A DNA stretch of 18,515 nt, from contig QMVA01000008.1 of the NCBI GenBank assembly GCA_003660865.1, positions 1 through 18,515 on the forward strand, read 5' to 3'. The notes below the pieces were generated by a model that saw nothing but the letters and a program-made list of their open reading frames with translations, had not been told where the DNA came from and did no database searches. A program made the translations under genes and the position numbers. The stretch comes from Candidatus Nanohalarchaeota archaeon (GTDB lineage Archaea > EX4484-52 > B79-G9). Shown piece after piece: positions 8,056-15,242 of this stretch. How positions within the stretch are numbered: the first letter of the stretch is position 1; each line of letters opens with the position of its first letter.

Positions 8056-8090
8056 CATGAAAATACTCACATTGAACTGACATTTTCATG
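8056..8090. repeat. 9-bp inverted repeat upstream of the PadR gene
   Basis: CATGAAAAT (8056-8064) and ATTTTCATG (8082-8090) form a perfect inverted repeat with a 17-nt spacer, about 70 nt upstream of the PadR start. The total span equals that of the element at 7954-7988 (35 bp), but the sequence differs. A regulator site or hairpin is possible. Confidence 0.5.
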
Positions 8091-8101
8091 ATTTTCGATT
8101 C

Positions 8102-8154
8102 TTAGATATTATAGGAAATCTAAAAATATGTAAAACATCTATATACTGAGGTGT
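8102..8154 (+). promoter_or_regulatory. PadR promoter region with candidate operators and RBS
   Basis: The segment contains a TTAGAT/ATCTAA inverted repeat (8102-8107, 8118-8123), an AT-rich TATA-like stretch (taaaaata, about 8121-8128), a small palindrome ATGT-AAA-ACAT (8128-8138), and the ribosome binding site GAGGTG (8149-8154) 5 nt before the ATG. PadR proteins often bind ATGT/ACAT half-sites and control their own gene, though the usual spacer is longer than the 3 nt here. Autoregulation is an inference. Confidence 0.4.
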
Positions 8155-8159
8155 AAAAA

Positions 8160-8606
8160 ATGGAAAAGAAAGATGATAGAAACATCCTGAATCTGATTGA
8201 CTCAAAAATCGCAAAAGGCATACTGCCAATAGCTCTCTTGCAGATAATAAAAGTAAAAGAATCGGTACATGCCTATGACATTGTAAAGGTGATTCACCGG
8301 GGCTTTCAGGAATATAAACAGGAAGTCTGCGATGATTCTGAAGTTGGTTTCGACATTAGCAGGGCGTTGATATATTCGACACTGCAGAGACTTGAAGATG
8401 ACGCCTTTGTGAAAACATCATGGGTAAATCAGGACCTGTCCGGGACACCAAGCAAGAAAAATTATGAACTAACAAGAAAAGGTGCTCTTTTTTTGAAACA
8501 CGCAAAAAAAAGAATAACTGAGGTAGTAGGTCTTATCTTTGAATATCATGCTGACTCAAAATATAATCTTGCGCGTCTGCGCAAAACCAGCGCATTAGGC
8601 AGTTGA
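8160..8606 (+). CDS. PadR-family transcriptional regulator
   Basis: 148 residues, typical for the family. The N-terminal winged helix-turn-helix has the PadR pattern: LPIALLQIIK, then VHAYDIVKVI, then SRALIYSTLQRLEDDAFVKT (recognition helix and turn), followed by the wing with KNYELTRKGALFLKH. A short C-terminal helix (ITEVVGLIFEYH) would dimerise. PadR repressors often control transporter and drug-efflux genes. Here it lies 220 nt after the RND-Tes operon and converges, with a 17-nt gap, on the ABC permease gene at 8624, so either exporter could be its target. It has its own promoter region and a good GAGGTG ribosome binding site. Confidence 0.9.
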   Translation: MEKKDDRNILNLIDSKIAKGILPIALLQIIKVKESVHAYDIVKVIHRGFQEYKQEVCDDSEVGFDISRALIYSTLQRLEDDAFVKTSWVNQDLSGTPSKKNYELTRKGALFLKHAKKRITEVVGLIFEYHADSKYNLARLRKTSALGS

Positions 8607-8623
8607 GACGAAAAACGAGTAAC

Positions 8624-9844
8624 TCACTCATATCTCAGAGCATCTGTAGGCTTCAGTCTTGCTGCGCGCATTGCAGGTAAAGTGCCTGAGAGCATGCCGA
8701 CTAAAAAGGAGAATGACAGAGCGCCGATTATCAGCTCAGGCGCAACTGATGCCTTAAGATAATTAACACCCAACTGAGCAGACGACAGATACTCAATAGA
8801 CTTGCTGATGGAGATGCCTATTGCGCAGCCGATAGCCCCGCCAGTCATGCCTATAATACCAGACTCAATCAAAAAAATCCACATGATATTGACATTCCTC
8901 GCGCCGATTGCTTTCATGACTCCGATGTCTCTTGTCCTTTCAAGGACTGAAGTGTACATTGTATTCATGATGCCGATACCTCCGACAAGAAGAGAAATAC
9001 CGGCAATACCAATCAAAACCGCCTGTACAAGATTAAGTATAGACGCAACAGTCTCCTTCAACTGCTCAGCTGTCTGCACACTAAAATCCTCCTCCCCCTT
9101 CTCCTGATCGCGATCCTTTCGCATCGCCTTTTTTATATTCTCAGCAACATCAGATGCATCGAAACCCGGCTTAATATTTGCCATAATGACCATCAGGTTA
9201 TCCGGCTCATCGAAAAGGTCGCGCGCAGTCTCAAGAGGTATCATAAACGCCTGGTCATCATCCGGGTTGCCTATCCGCTCAAGTGTCCCGACAACCCTGA
9301 ACTTCTTGCCATTGATCATTACATAGTCTCCTGCGCGCACCTTCTTCTTAAAAAAATCACCGTTCGCGACCGTGTTCCCAACCATAGTCTTATATGTATC
9401 TCCTCTTTTCAGGTCGCGCCCGTTCTCAATATTATGGCTATCCATATTGTCGATTATCTCCTTTGACTCATCCAGTGGCAGTCCGCTAACCCATGAATAT
9501 TTCATCTCATTGCCAAACTCCACTTTCGCAATTTTTGTTAAAAAGCCACCGGCAAGATTGACTCCTCTTACTTTTTTGATTACCTCAACATCATCCTTTG
9601 TAAGGCTGCTACCTGCACTTCCCATTGACTGGAAGCCACTGCCGGGCATTATCATTATTATCTCTGCGCCCATCTTGTCGAACTCTGCATTCATCCCATC
9701 CTTCAGCCCCTGGCCAAGTGAGACAAGAGAAACAACCGCAGCAACACCTATAATTATCCCGATCATGGTAAGCCATGAGCGCTTCTTCCTGTTTTTGATA
9801 TCCCTGTATGCAGTTTTTACATAATCTTCCATCATGAGTATCAT
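8624..9844 (-). CDS. MacB/FtsX-type ABC transporter permease B
   Basis: 406 residues with the MacB permease layout: an N-terminal TM (about 24-45; WLTMIGIIIGVAAVVSLVSL), a large MacB_PCD extracytoplasmic domain (about 50-270), then three C-terminal TM helices of the FtsX domain. The segment VGGIGIMNTMYTSVLERTRD followed by IGVMKAIGARN is diagnostic. The C-terminus ends in TDALRYE. It overlaps the upstream permease gene by 4 nt (ATGA), so translation is coupled. The start could be this ATG or the MM pair a few codons later. With its partner at 9841 and the ATPase at 12363 it probably forms a heterodimeric mechanotransmission-type exporter or membrane-protein/lipid extraction complex. A degenerate copy of its 3' end lies at 620-790. 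Confidence 0.9.
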   Translation of the reverse strand: MILMMEDYVKTAYRDIKNRKKRSWLTMIGIIIGVAAVVSLVSLGQGLKDGMNAEFDKMGAEIIMIMPGSGFQSMGSAGSSLTKDDVEVIKKVRGVNLAGGFLTKIAKVEFGNEMKYSWVSGLPLDESKEIIDNMDSHNIENGRDLKRGDTYKTMVGNTVANGDFFKKKVRAGDYVMINGKKFRVVGTLERIGNPDDDQAFMIPLETARDLFDEPDNLMVIMANIKPGFDASDVAENIKKAMRKDRDQEKGEEDFSVQTAEQLKETVASILNLVQAVLIGIAGISLLVGGIGIMNTMYTSVLERTRDIGVMKAIGARNVNIMWIFLIESGIIGMTGGAIGCAIGISISKSIEYLSSAQLGVNYLKASVAPELIIGALSFSFLVGMLSGTLPAMRAARLKPTDALRYE

Positions 9845-11064
9845 CTTCTATATCTCAATGAATCCGCTGGATTCTTTCTTGAGGCTTCAATTGCGGGAAG
9901 CATTCCCGACAAGCTACCGACAATTAATGAAAATAGCAGTGCTCCAATAATCAGTTCAGTAGAATAAAATACTTTCAACATAGTCACCCCTGAAGCCACG
10001 ACAATCATCTCTGTAGTCTTTCCGATAGCATAGCCCATAACAACCCCCACAGCGCCACCTACAAGCCCAAGCAGCCCAGACTCAATAACAAATACTGCCA
10101 TGATGTCAATATTTCTTGCACCAATTGACTTCATGATTCCAATCTCTCTTGTTCTTTCAAGAACAGAAGTATACATTGTATTCATTATACCCACACCGCC
10201 GACAAGAAGTGATATAAACGCAATCCCGACAAGAAACGCCTGCATCATCCCAAGCATTCCCTTGAAACTCGCAATCATCTGCTCAGCGGTAGTTACAGTA
10301 AAATCCTCTTCTCCTTTTTTGACGCGGTGATCCTTGCGTAGTGCATCCTCAATATTTTCTGCAACTTCCGCAGGCTCAAAGCCGGTGTTGGTCTCAACAA
10401 ATATCAGCGACAACTCATCCTCAACACCAAATAGATCACGCGCAGTATCCAGAGGCATAGTGACCTTAGTATCATGCACTGGATTGCCTGTCTTCTTTGT
10501 AATCGCAACCACTTCAAGATTCCTGCCATTGACAATTATCTTCTCACCTATCTTGATCTCCCTGTCAAACAGGCTATTACCTGTATCATAAGCAACTGTT
10601 GCTTTGTACTTCTCAGACTCTTTCGGATACCTTCCTTTCTCTAGCATAAAATAATCAATGTTCTGGATAAACTTGATTGACTTAGAATCAGTAGAAGATG
10701 CAAAAAGCATAGTATGGCGCGACTTGCCGCGATATTCAACTTTCGTGGTTCTCACAAGCACTCCAATCGCATTATCAACTCCATTCACTTTCTGTATGAC
10801 TTCAACGTCATGATCATACAGCTTTGCAGCAACAAGTTCGGTAGTCATGGGTGATGACATATCACCTCCCCCGGGAGTCACAGTGATCCTGTCGCTTCCA
10901 AGCATCTCAAACTGCTCATCTATTGCATTCTGCATACCCTGCCCAAGAGATATCAGTGAAACTACAGCAGCGATACCAATAAATATTCCAAGAATAGTAA
11001 GAGCGGTTCTAAGCTTGCGCCCCCCGAACGTACTAAGCGAGAACCTGAAATAATCTAAAATCAT
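9841..11064 (-). CDS. MacB/FtsX-type ABC transporter permease A
   Basis: 407 residues, paralogous to the permease downstream. N-terminal TM (about 16-38; LTILGIFIGIAAVVSLISLG), MacB_PCD domain, three C-terminal TM helices. The motif VGGVGIMNTMYTSVLERTRE followed by IGIMKSIGARN sits between the ectodomain and the last TM pair, and the C-terminus is SLRYRR. The start is supported by GGTGG placed 6 nt upstream. A 57-nt gap separates it from the COG1361 gene, the widest gap in this operon. Two different permeases plus one ATPase suggests an asymmetric transporter. Confidence 0.9.
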   Translation of the reverse strand: MILDYFRFSLSTFGGRKLRTALTILGIFIGIAAVVSLISLGQGMQNAIDEQFEMLGSDRITVTPGGGDMSSPMTTELVAAKLYDHDVEVIQKVNGVDNAIGVLVRTTKVEYRGKSRHTMLFASSTDSKSIKFIQNIDYFMLEKGRYPKESEKYKATVAYDTGNSLFDREIKIGEKIIVNGRNLEVVAITKKTGNPVHDTKVTMPLDTARDLFGVEDELSLIFVETNTGFEPAEVAENIEDALRKDHRVKKGEEDFTVTTAEQMIASFKGMLGMMQAFLVGIAFISLLVGGVGIMNTMYTSVLERTREIGIMKSIGARNIDIMAVFVIESGLLGLVGGAVGVVMGYAIGKTTEMIVVASGVTMLKVFYSTELIIGALLFSLIVGSLSGMLPAIEASRKNPADSLRYRR

Positions 11065-11121
11065 CTATTCCACCAACGTCAGAATACTCCTAAAATATTT
11101 ACTGGCCGTAAGCATAACAGC

Positions 11122-12351
11122 TCACGACCTTTTCTTTCGTCGAAAGATTCTGTATACAATATATAGTACGAAAATCAGGACTATCGCATAATATAGGGTG
11201 TTCGAACCGCCATTAGCACTAATCTCACCAAGCCTGATAAGGTGTTCTTTTGAATATATCGGGAGATCGAGTTCAAAATCCTTTACATGCTCATTATTAT
11301 ATGCATCCTTGTATGTAACAGTAACTGTAATCGGTATCTTTGTATTGTTCAGTGATTCATCAATATATAGTTTAAATTCAGCAGTATCAAAATCATCTGA
11401 GTCAAGGTTGCCTATATATGTCCTGTCTGGTCCGATTATTTCATAATTCTTTGATTGCGCAAGTACAATACTCACAAATTTCGCCTGCGTTGCACCAATA
11501 TTAGATACACTGACAATAGTACTGCCTTTTGTGCCACCCATGAATGTATCAGATTCTTCCAGATATATCTGGATTTCCGGATCAGAAGAGATCAAAAGCC
11601 CGACAATATCATTTTTAGTGTACGTTGTCCCTGCCTCATCAGAATAAGTCAATGTAATAGGTATTTTGTACACTTTTGGCTCAGCCGAAGCCTCTGAAAT
11701 AATATGGAATAGCACAGTTTCTTCTTTATCAGGCTCAAGTTTCTCAATACGTTTCTCAGTAGTTGAGTCTACAGGTGCAAAGGGTGTTGTTGAACCAGAC
11801 ATATCAAGTTTAAGGGTGATGTCTCTTACCTGTGTATTTGCAAGATTCTTAAGTGTGAACTCCACATTTGCCTTGCTCCCAGCTACAATTTCATCTGGAC
11901 TGGATTCAACTTTTTCAATAGAGAGTATAGTGTCCCTTGGTTTCACGTAGATATCAAATGAGATAGTAAACCACATACCTTCTTTGCCTGTGCGGTACCT
12001 CAAGTCTATTGAACTGTTCCCGGATACTGCATTTTTGTCAACTCTTATCTTGTACTTCAAAAGCACTGGCTGTGCAGGCTCAATCCGCCCGTAGTTTTTA
12101 ATCGCATCCACATCAGAATCAAGACTGAACGGGTATTTTGGCAGAAGCTCAAAAGTACTGTCTGTTGCAGCTCTTGTGCCGAGATTCTCAACCTTTACAT
12201 AGAGGTCCATATATTTGCCCGGCTCTGCAGGATATGGCTCATATATTGTAGAGACAATCTTAAAGTCACTATACCCTGGGCTGGTCTGCGCAAGCGCATT
12301 ACCCCCAAGCACCATCATCATTACAATCAATACAGTTAATATCTTTTTCAT
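11122..12351 (-). CDS. COG1361-type surface protein, exporter-linked (ABC operon)
   Basis: 409 residues: signal peptide (about 1-21, ending NALA), three or so Ig-like CARDB/NEW3-type repeats (VKVENLGTRAATDSTF, FTLKNLANTQVRDITL, VSVSNIGATQAKFVSI), one C-terminal TM (about 385-402) and a short basic tail RRKKRS. It strongly resembles the protein at 4696-5997 in domain order and in the first repeat (YPFSL, DA-K-NYGRIEP, VDKNAVSG). It sits between the ATPase and permease genes, so it is probably a dedicated extracytoplasmic component of the ABC exporter, perhaps filling the place that the MacA adaptor has in bacteria (inference). The start has GAGGTGAT about 4 nt before the ATG. Confidence 0.85.
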   Translation of the reverse strand: MKKILTVLIVMMMVLGGNALAQTSPGYSDFKIVSTIYEPYPAEPGKYMDLYVKVENLGTRAATDSTFELLPKYPFSLDSDVDAIKNYGRIEPAQPVLLKYKIRVDKNAVSGNSSIDLRYRTGKEGMWFTISFDIYVKPRDTILSIEKVESSPDEIVAGSKANVEFTLKNLANTQVRDITLKLDMSGSTTPFAPVDSTTEKRIEKLEPDKEETVLFHIISEASAEPKVYKIPITLTYSDEAGTTYTKNDIVGLLISSDPEIQIYLEESDTFMGGTKGSTIVSVSNIGATQAKFVSIVLAQSKNYEIIGPDRTYIGNLDSDDFDTAEFKLYIDESLNNTKIPITVTVTYKDAYNNEHVKDFELDLPIYSKEHLIRLGEISANGGSNTLYYAIVLIFVLYIVYRIFRRKKRS

Positions 12352-12362
12352 AAAATCACCTC

Positions 12363-13046
12363 TTACTTATTAACAACTTTCCCGTCTTTTAGATGTATTA
12401 TTCTTTGCGCATGCTTTGCAATATCTTCATCATGCGTGACCATGATTATTGTCTTTCCTTCTTTATGTAGTTTCCCGATAAGTTCAATTATCTCTCTTCC
12501 TGTTTTTGAATCAAGATTGCCTGTGGGCTCATCTGCAAGAATCACTTCCGGGTCATTTGCAAGTGCTCTTGCAACAGCTACCCTTTGCTGCTGACCGCCT
12601 GACATCTCAGTCGGCTTGTGATACATCCTGTCTTCCAGGTCGACGAGTGCAAGAAGCTTTTTTGCAGTACTCACTCGTTCTGATTTTGGGATTCCCTGGA
12701 ATATCATTGGAAGCTCAACATTCTCAATTGCATTAATTGAATTAATGAGATTGAATGTCTGGAAAATAAATCCGATTTTTTTGCCGCGAATCTGCGCAAG
12801 TTCGCTTTCACCAAGCTGCGATATATCGCGTCCGTCAAGAAATACTTTACCCCTCGTAGGCACATCAAGGCACCCGACCATATTCATGGCAGTGCTTTTG
12901 CCGCTCCCGCTGGGACCCATGATTGCGACGAACTCACCATGATTGATGATAATATCAACACCGTCGAGTGCAGGTACTTCGACATCACCCATCGTGTATA
13001 TCTTTTCAACATTCCGTACTTCAATTACAGGCATTCTTTTTTTCAT
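12363..13046 (-). CDS. ABC transporter ATPase, LolD/MacB type
   Basis: 227 residues, the usual length for stand-alone ATPases of this class. Walker A GPSGSGKS (44-51), Q-loop Gln in FIFQTFN (Q96), signature MSGGQQQRVAVARAL (148-162), Walker B VILADE (168-173) with the following PTGNLDS D-loop, and H-loop His in MVTHD (H205). All catalytic residues are present. It would power the two MacB-type permeases encoded downstream. It starts 6 nt after the regulator stop, with GTGAT as ribosome binding site overlapping that stop, and is followed 11 nt later by the COG1361 gene. Confidence 0.95.
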   Translation of the reverse strand: MKKRMPVIEVRNVEKIYTMGDVEVPALDGVDIIINHGEFVAIMGPSGSGKSTAMNMVGCLDVPTRGKVFLDGRDISQLGESELAQIRGKKIGFIFQTFNLINSINAIENVELPMIFQGIPKSERVSTAKKLLALVDLEDRMYHKPTEMSGGQQQRVAVARALANDPEVILADEPTGNLDSKTGREIIELIGKLHKEGKTIIMVTHDEDIAKHAQRIIHLKDGKVVNK

Positions 13047-13052
13047 GTAAAA

Positions 13053-13571
13053 TCACTTGATTTTCCTTAGCATATTAATTATATCATTAATCACAGAGTC
13101 AAATTTCATAATCTGGTCCTGATAGTCTTTAACGATTACAAGTTTTTTTTTGTCATCGTCTGTTATTGCTCTTTCCCTGAACATCTCAATTATCCCCGGA
13201 AGTTCTGATTTTGCATAGGTTAACTGGTTTTGTTGCTTACGTACAAGCTGGTCTATTGTTGCATTGATGAAATTTTTCTCCATATGTACGTAGTACTTCT
13301 TGCTGTTTGGTTTGCGGATTTTGCTTATGATTTCAAATTGTGCAAGCATGGTTACCTTGAGGCTGATTGACGCCAGGCTATATCCTGTTTCCCGGGCAAT
13401 CTCATCCATTGCCACATCATCCGGCGAAATATAAACAAGTGCAATAATCTTTGAAGACAGTGGGTCAAGCCCTTCCATCTGGTACATCTTTTCCATGAAT
13501 ACCCTGAATTCCCCTTCTGCCCCAATCATATCATCACAACATTTAAAACTCAATAACTCAACACACAGCAT
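13053..13571 (-). CDS. GbsR/MarR-like winged-helix regulator of the ABC operon
   Basis: 172 residues. A winged helix-turn-helix covers about 35-105: LDPLSSKIIALVYI, then DEIARETGYSLASISLKVTML (positioning and recognition helices), then a wing ending KKYYVHMEK. The C-terminal third is helical and charged, probably a dimerisation coiled coil. This matches the GbsR (COG1510) branch of MarR-like proteins. As first gene of the ABC exporter operon it most likely controls that operon, including itself. An internal ATG at 13529 is an alternative start; the Cys-rich first 14 residues (MLCVELLSFKCC) are atypical, but the TATA spacing fits the longer form. Confidence 0.8.
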   Translation of the reverse strand: MLCVELLSFKCCDDMIGAEGEFRVFMEKMYQMEGLDPLSSKIIALVYISPDDVAMDEIARETGYSLASISLKVTMLAQFEIISKIRKPNSKKYYVHMEKNFINATIDQLVRKQQNQLTYAKSELPGIIEMFRERAITDDDKKKLVIVKDYQDQIMKFDSVINDIINMLRKIK

Positions 13572-13615
13572 TTAAAACTTTTAATATCTTTTAAAACTTT
13601 AAAATATATAAATCT
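13572..13615 (-). promoter_or_regulatory. TATA box and repeated TTTAAAACTTT sites of the ABC operon
   Basis: Read on the minus strand, TTTATATAT (about 13604-13612) is a strong archaeal TATA box about 38 nt upstream of the ATG at 13571. Between it and the start, TTTAAAACTTT occurs twice (13571-13581 and 13590-13600), 19 bp apart, close to two helical turns. The copies sit where a repressor would block initiation, so they are good candidate operators for the encoded winged-helix regulator. Confidence 0.5.
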
Positions 13616-13664
13616 TACTGTAAACAAGATTACCCTGTTTGGTGCCTATAGGTGATAGGAAGAT

Positions 13665-14223
13665 TTATTGTGTTGCCTGGCTTTTAAGCTTTCGCGCAAA
13701 ATCAACAGCCTTCTCAATATCTTCTTTATTTGGCCTGCCCTTGTTCAGCCCGCCAATCAGTTTGAAAGGCCCGAAACAATTGAACCCCTTGCAGGAAAAA
13801 TCACCGGCAACATCAAACCCTTTGTCTGTCAACTTATTTTTTAGATATTTATTGTATGATAGCTTACCTCTCCAGCTTGTTGAAAAAACAAATGCTTTCC
13901 TGCCCCTAAAACGAGGCAATCCAAAGACAAATTTATCTATGCTCTTATGAGGCCTGCCACCATAAACCCCTGAACCAAAACCTACAAGATCATACTGTTC
14001 CAGATTATAGTTGAAGACATAACTATTTGGACAAATGTCTTCACCATATAGATTAACGTCTCTTGGTCTTAGGTTAAATTTGTCCATTTAGTAACGACGT
14101 TAACTATAACTAAATCTGCTTCCTGCGGCTCCATTAAATCTGCATCCAAAATCTCAGCCATCGCTTCCGCTATCTTATTAGTATTCCCCTATGCACAGAA
14201 CTACATATAATCAATGTTTTCAT
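13665..14223 (-). pseudogene. Flavodoxin gene broken by a frameshift and an insert
   Basis: The ATG at 14223-14221 overlaps the PspC stop (ATGA) after a GGGGAGGT ribosome binding site, and opens MKTLIICSSVHRG. The frame then breaks at a four-base G run (plus-strand 14186-14189). Adding one G would continue as NTNKIAEAMAEILDADLMEP, the classic FMN-phosphate loop (GNT) and first helix of flavodoxins. After QEAD the frame runs into a TAA in an inverted-repeat-rich insert. The rest returns in a third frame as LEQYDLVGFGSG, AFVFSTS, FSCKGF, FGPFKLIGG, NKGRPNKED and ends at 13665. The last 140 residues alone (from 14087) lack the phosphate loop and should not bind FMN normally. The single-base shift could be a sequencing error; the insert cannot be explained so simply. 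Confidence 0.8.
14001..14118. repeat. Insert of interlocking inverted repeats within the flavodoxin gene
   Basis: Five inverted-repeat pairs lie in 118 bp: CAGATT/AATCTG (14001-14006, 14113-14118), TTATAGTT/AACTATAA (14005-14012, 14102-14109), GAAGACAT/ATGTCTTC (14013-14020, 14035-14042), TGGACAAAT/ATTTGTCCA (14028-14036, 14078-14086) and TTAACGTC/GACGTTAA (14053-14060, 14096-14103). Several cross one another. Flavodoxins normally have a short link between the EPQEAD and LEQYDLVGFG motifs that flank it, so about 104 bp appears inserted. Removing 14009-14112 would restore the palindrome CAGATTATAATCTG. It has no coding capacity for a transposase, and resembles a very small non-autonomous element. 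Confidence 0.65.
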
Positions 14224-14675
14224 ACCCAATACCTCCCCTGTTCCGGAATGATTATCCATGCGATAATGTATGCAATCACTCCTGCCCCGCCCATCAGCGT
14301 GAATAAAACCCATAAAAGTCTTATCACTGTCGGATCCATATCAAGATATTCTGCGATTCCGCCACAGACACCGCCAATCATCCTGTATTTCTTACTCCTG
14401 AAAAGCCTTTTTCCTTTATTGTTTTTCATTCTCACAATCTCATCACCCCGAACTTTTGAAAAAATAAAATAGAGCAAAGCTCCTACTATGTTAAAAAATA
14501 TGATTACGAAAATCCAGAACAGTTTCTGTGCACTGGTTAGTTTAGATGCAAGACAGTGCACAAGTGCCCAAATCCAGAGTATGAATAATGCAAGCGCACA
14601 TGTAAATACAATCATAATAATGAATATAAACAGTACAGCCAAAGAAACCCCTGCAATTTCTGTGAAACTTACCAT
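14220..14675 (-). CDS. PLDc_N-like plus PspC domain membrane protein
   Basis: 151 residues with two parts. The N-terminal half has two TM helices (about 8-37 and 48-71) with WIWALVHC and FWIFVIIFFNIVGALLYFI, the pattern of the PLDc_N membrane domain. After a basic linker (KNNKGKRLFRSKKYR) comes a PspC domain: MIGGVCGGIAEYLDMDPTVI, then a hydrophobic helix RLLWVLFTLMGGAGVIAYI and IPEQ. PspC proteins take part in envelope-stress responses in bacteria; the archaeal role is not settled. The gene is divergent from 14756, and its TGA overlaps the start of the flavodoxin pseudogene. A TATA-like TTTTTATAG about 26 nt upstream suggests a near-leaderless transcript. Confidence 0.85.
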   Translation of the reverse strand: MVSFTEIAGVSLAVLFIFIIMIVFTCALALFILWIWALVHCLASKLTSAQKLFWIFVIIFFNIVGALLYFIFSKVRGDEIVRMKNNKGKRLFRSKKYRMIGGVCGGIAEYLDMDPTVIRLLWVLFTLMGGAGVIAYIIAWIIIPEQGRYWV

Positions 14676-14755
14676 AATCAGATATTGGCTTCTATCTATA
14701 AAAATCTTGTTTTAAAAGACGAATGTTTTTATTTTTAATTCGTCAATAATCGTGT
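14676..14755. promoter_or_regulatory. Divergent promoter region with inverted repeat
   Basis: The 80-bp gap serves both directions. On the minus strand TTTTTATAG (about 14697-14705) lies ~26 nt before the PspC ATG. On the plus strand a TATA-like tttttattttta (about 14726-14737) lies ~25 nt before the ATG at 14756, which lacks a ribosome binding site. GACGAAT (14718-14724) and ATTCGTC (14738-14744) form a perfect inverted repeat that brackets that TATA-like stretch, a natural place for a repressor site. Direct binding is not shown. Confidence 0.45.
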
Positions 14756-15241
14756 ATGTTCCGACTTGTCAGAAAAATAACTACATTTACGCTTATAATT
14801 ATATTGCTGATTCCGTCTGCGCATGGATTCGGTTTTGGCATATTTGATTTTCTTGTAGATGAGCCACCAGAAAAAGTATGTATGCCGAATACTGAAATCG
14901 AGAACATGGTATCAGGCTACAACGGGACTTATCTATGCGAAAAGATTCTTGAATTCGCAAATACAAACAGCTACAAGGTTATCTGGCTGACAGTTGAACA
15001 TGAAGGATGCGAATATGTTTATGTGATAACTGTAACCGATGAGGGTCAGGCTATAATTGATGACAAACCAGATGAAGAGATTGGGGCTGATCTGGAAGTC
15101 TCTGTAGGATATGATACTCTTTGCAATGCAATAAAAGCTTATGAAAAAAATGATCCTTTCAAACTCATATCCTCATGCTGGAAAGTGAAGATGTCACCCC
15201 TTGCCAGGATAAATGCGATCCGATTCATTTGGTTATTTTGA
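14756..15241 (+). CDS. Small secreted or anchored protein, possibly SCP2-like
   Basis: 161 residues. A basic N-terminus and hydrophobic segment (about 7-24, ending AHG) form a signal peptide or anchor. The mature part has four Cys residues in the first ~100 positions (CMPN, LCEK, GCEY) and in the C-terminal half (LCNA, SCWK), suggesting disulfides outside the cell. The C-terminal half (GADLEVSVGYDTLCNAI, then NDPFKLISSCWKVKM) resembles the end of SCP2/sterol-carrier-like domains, where an acidic strand is followed by a helix and a short strand. That likeness is only by eye. Lipid binding would suit the neighbourhood, but it may equally be an unrelated archaeal hypothetical. Confidence 0.6.
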   Translation: MFRLVRKITTFTLIIILLIPSAHGFGFGIFDFLVDEPPEKVCMPNTEIENMVSGYNGTYLCEKILEFANTNSYKVIWLTVEHEGCEYVYVITVTDEGQAIIDDKPDEEIGADLEVSVGYDTLCNAIKAYEKNDPFKLISSCWKVKMSPLARINAIRFIWLF

Positions 15242-15242
15242 C

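Noticed and set aside
8802..9824. Plus-strand reading frames opposite the permease genes
   Set aside because: Antisense of conserved MacB/FtsX coding sequence with no ribosome binding site or family likeness.
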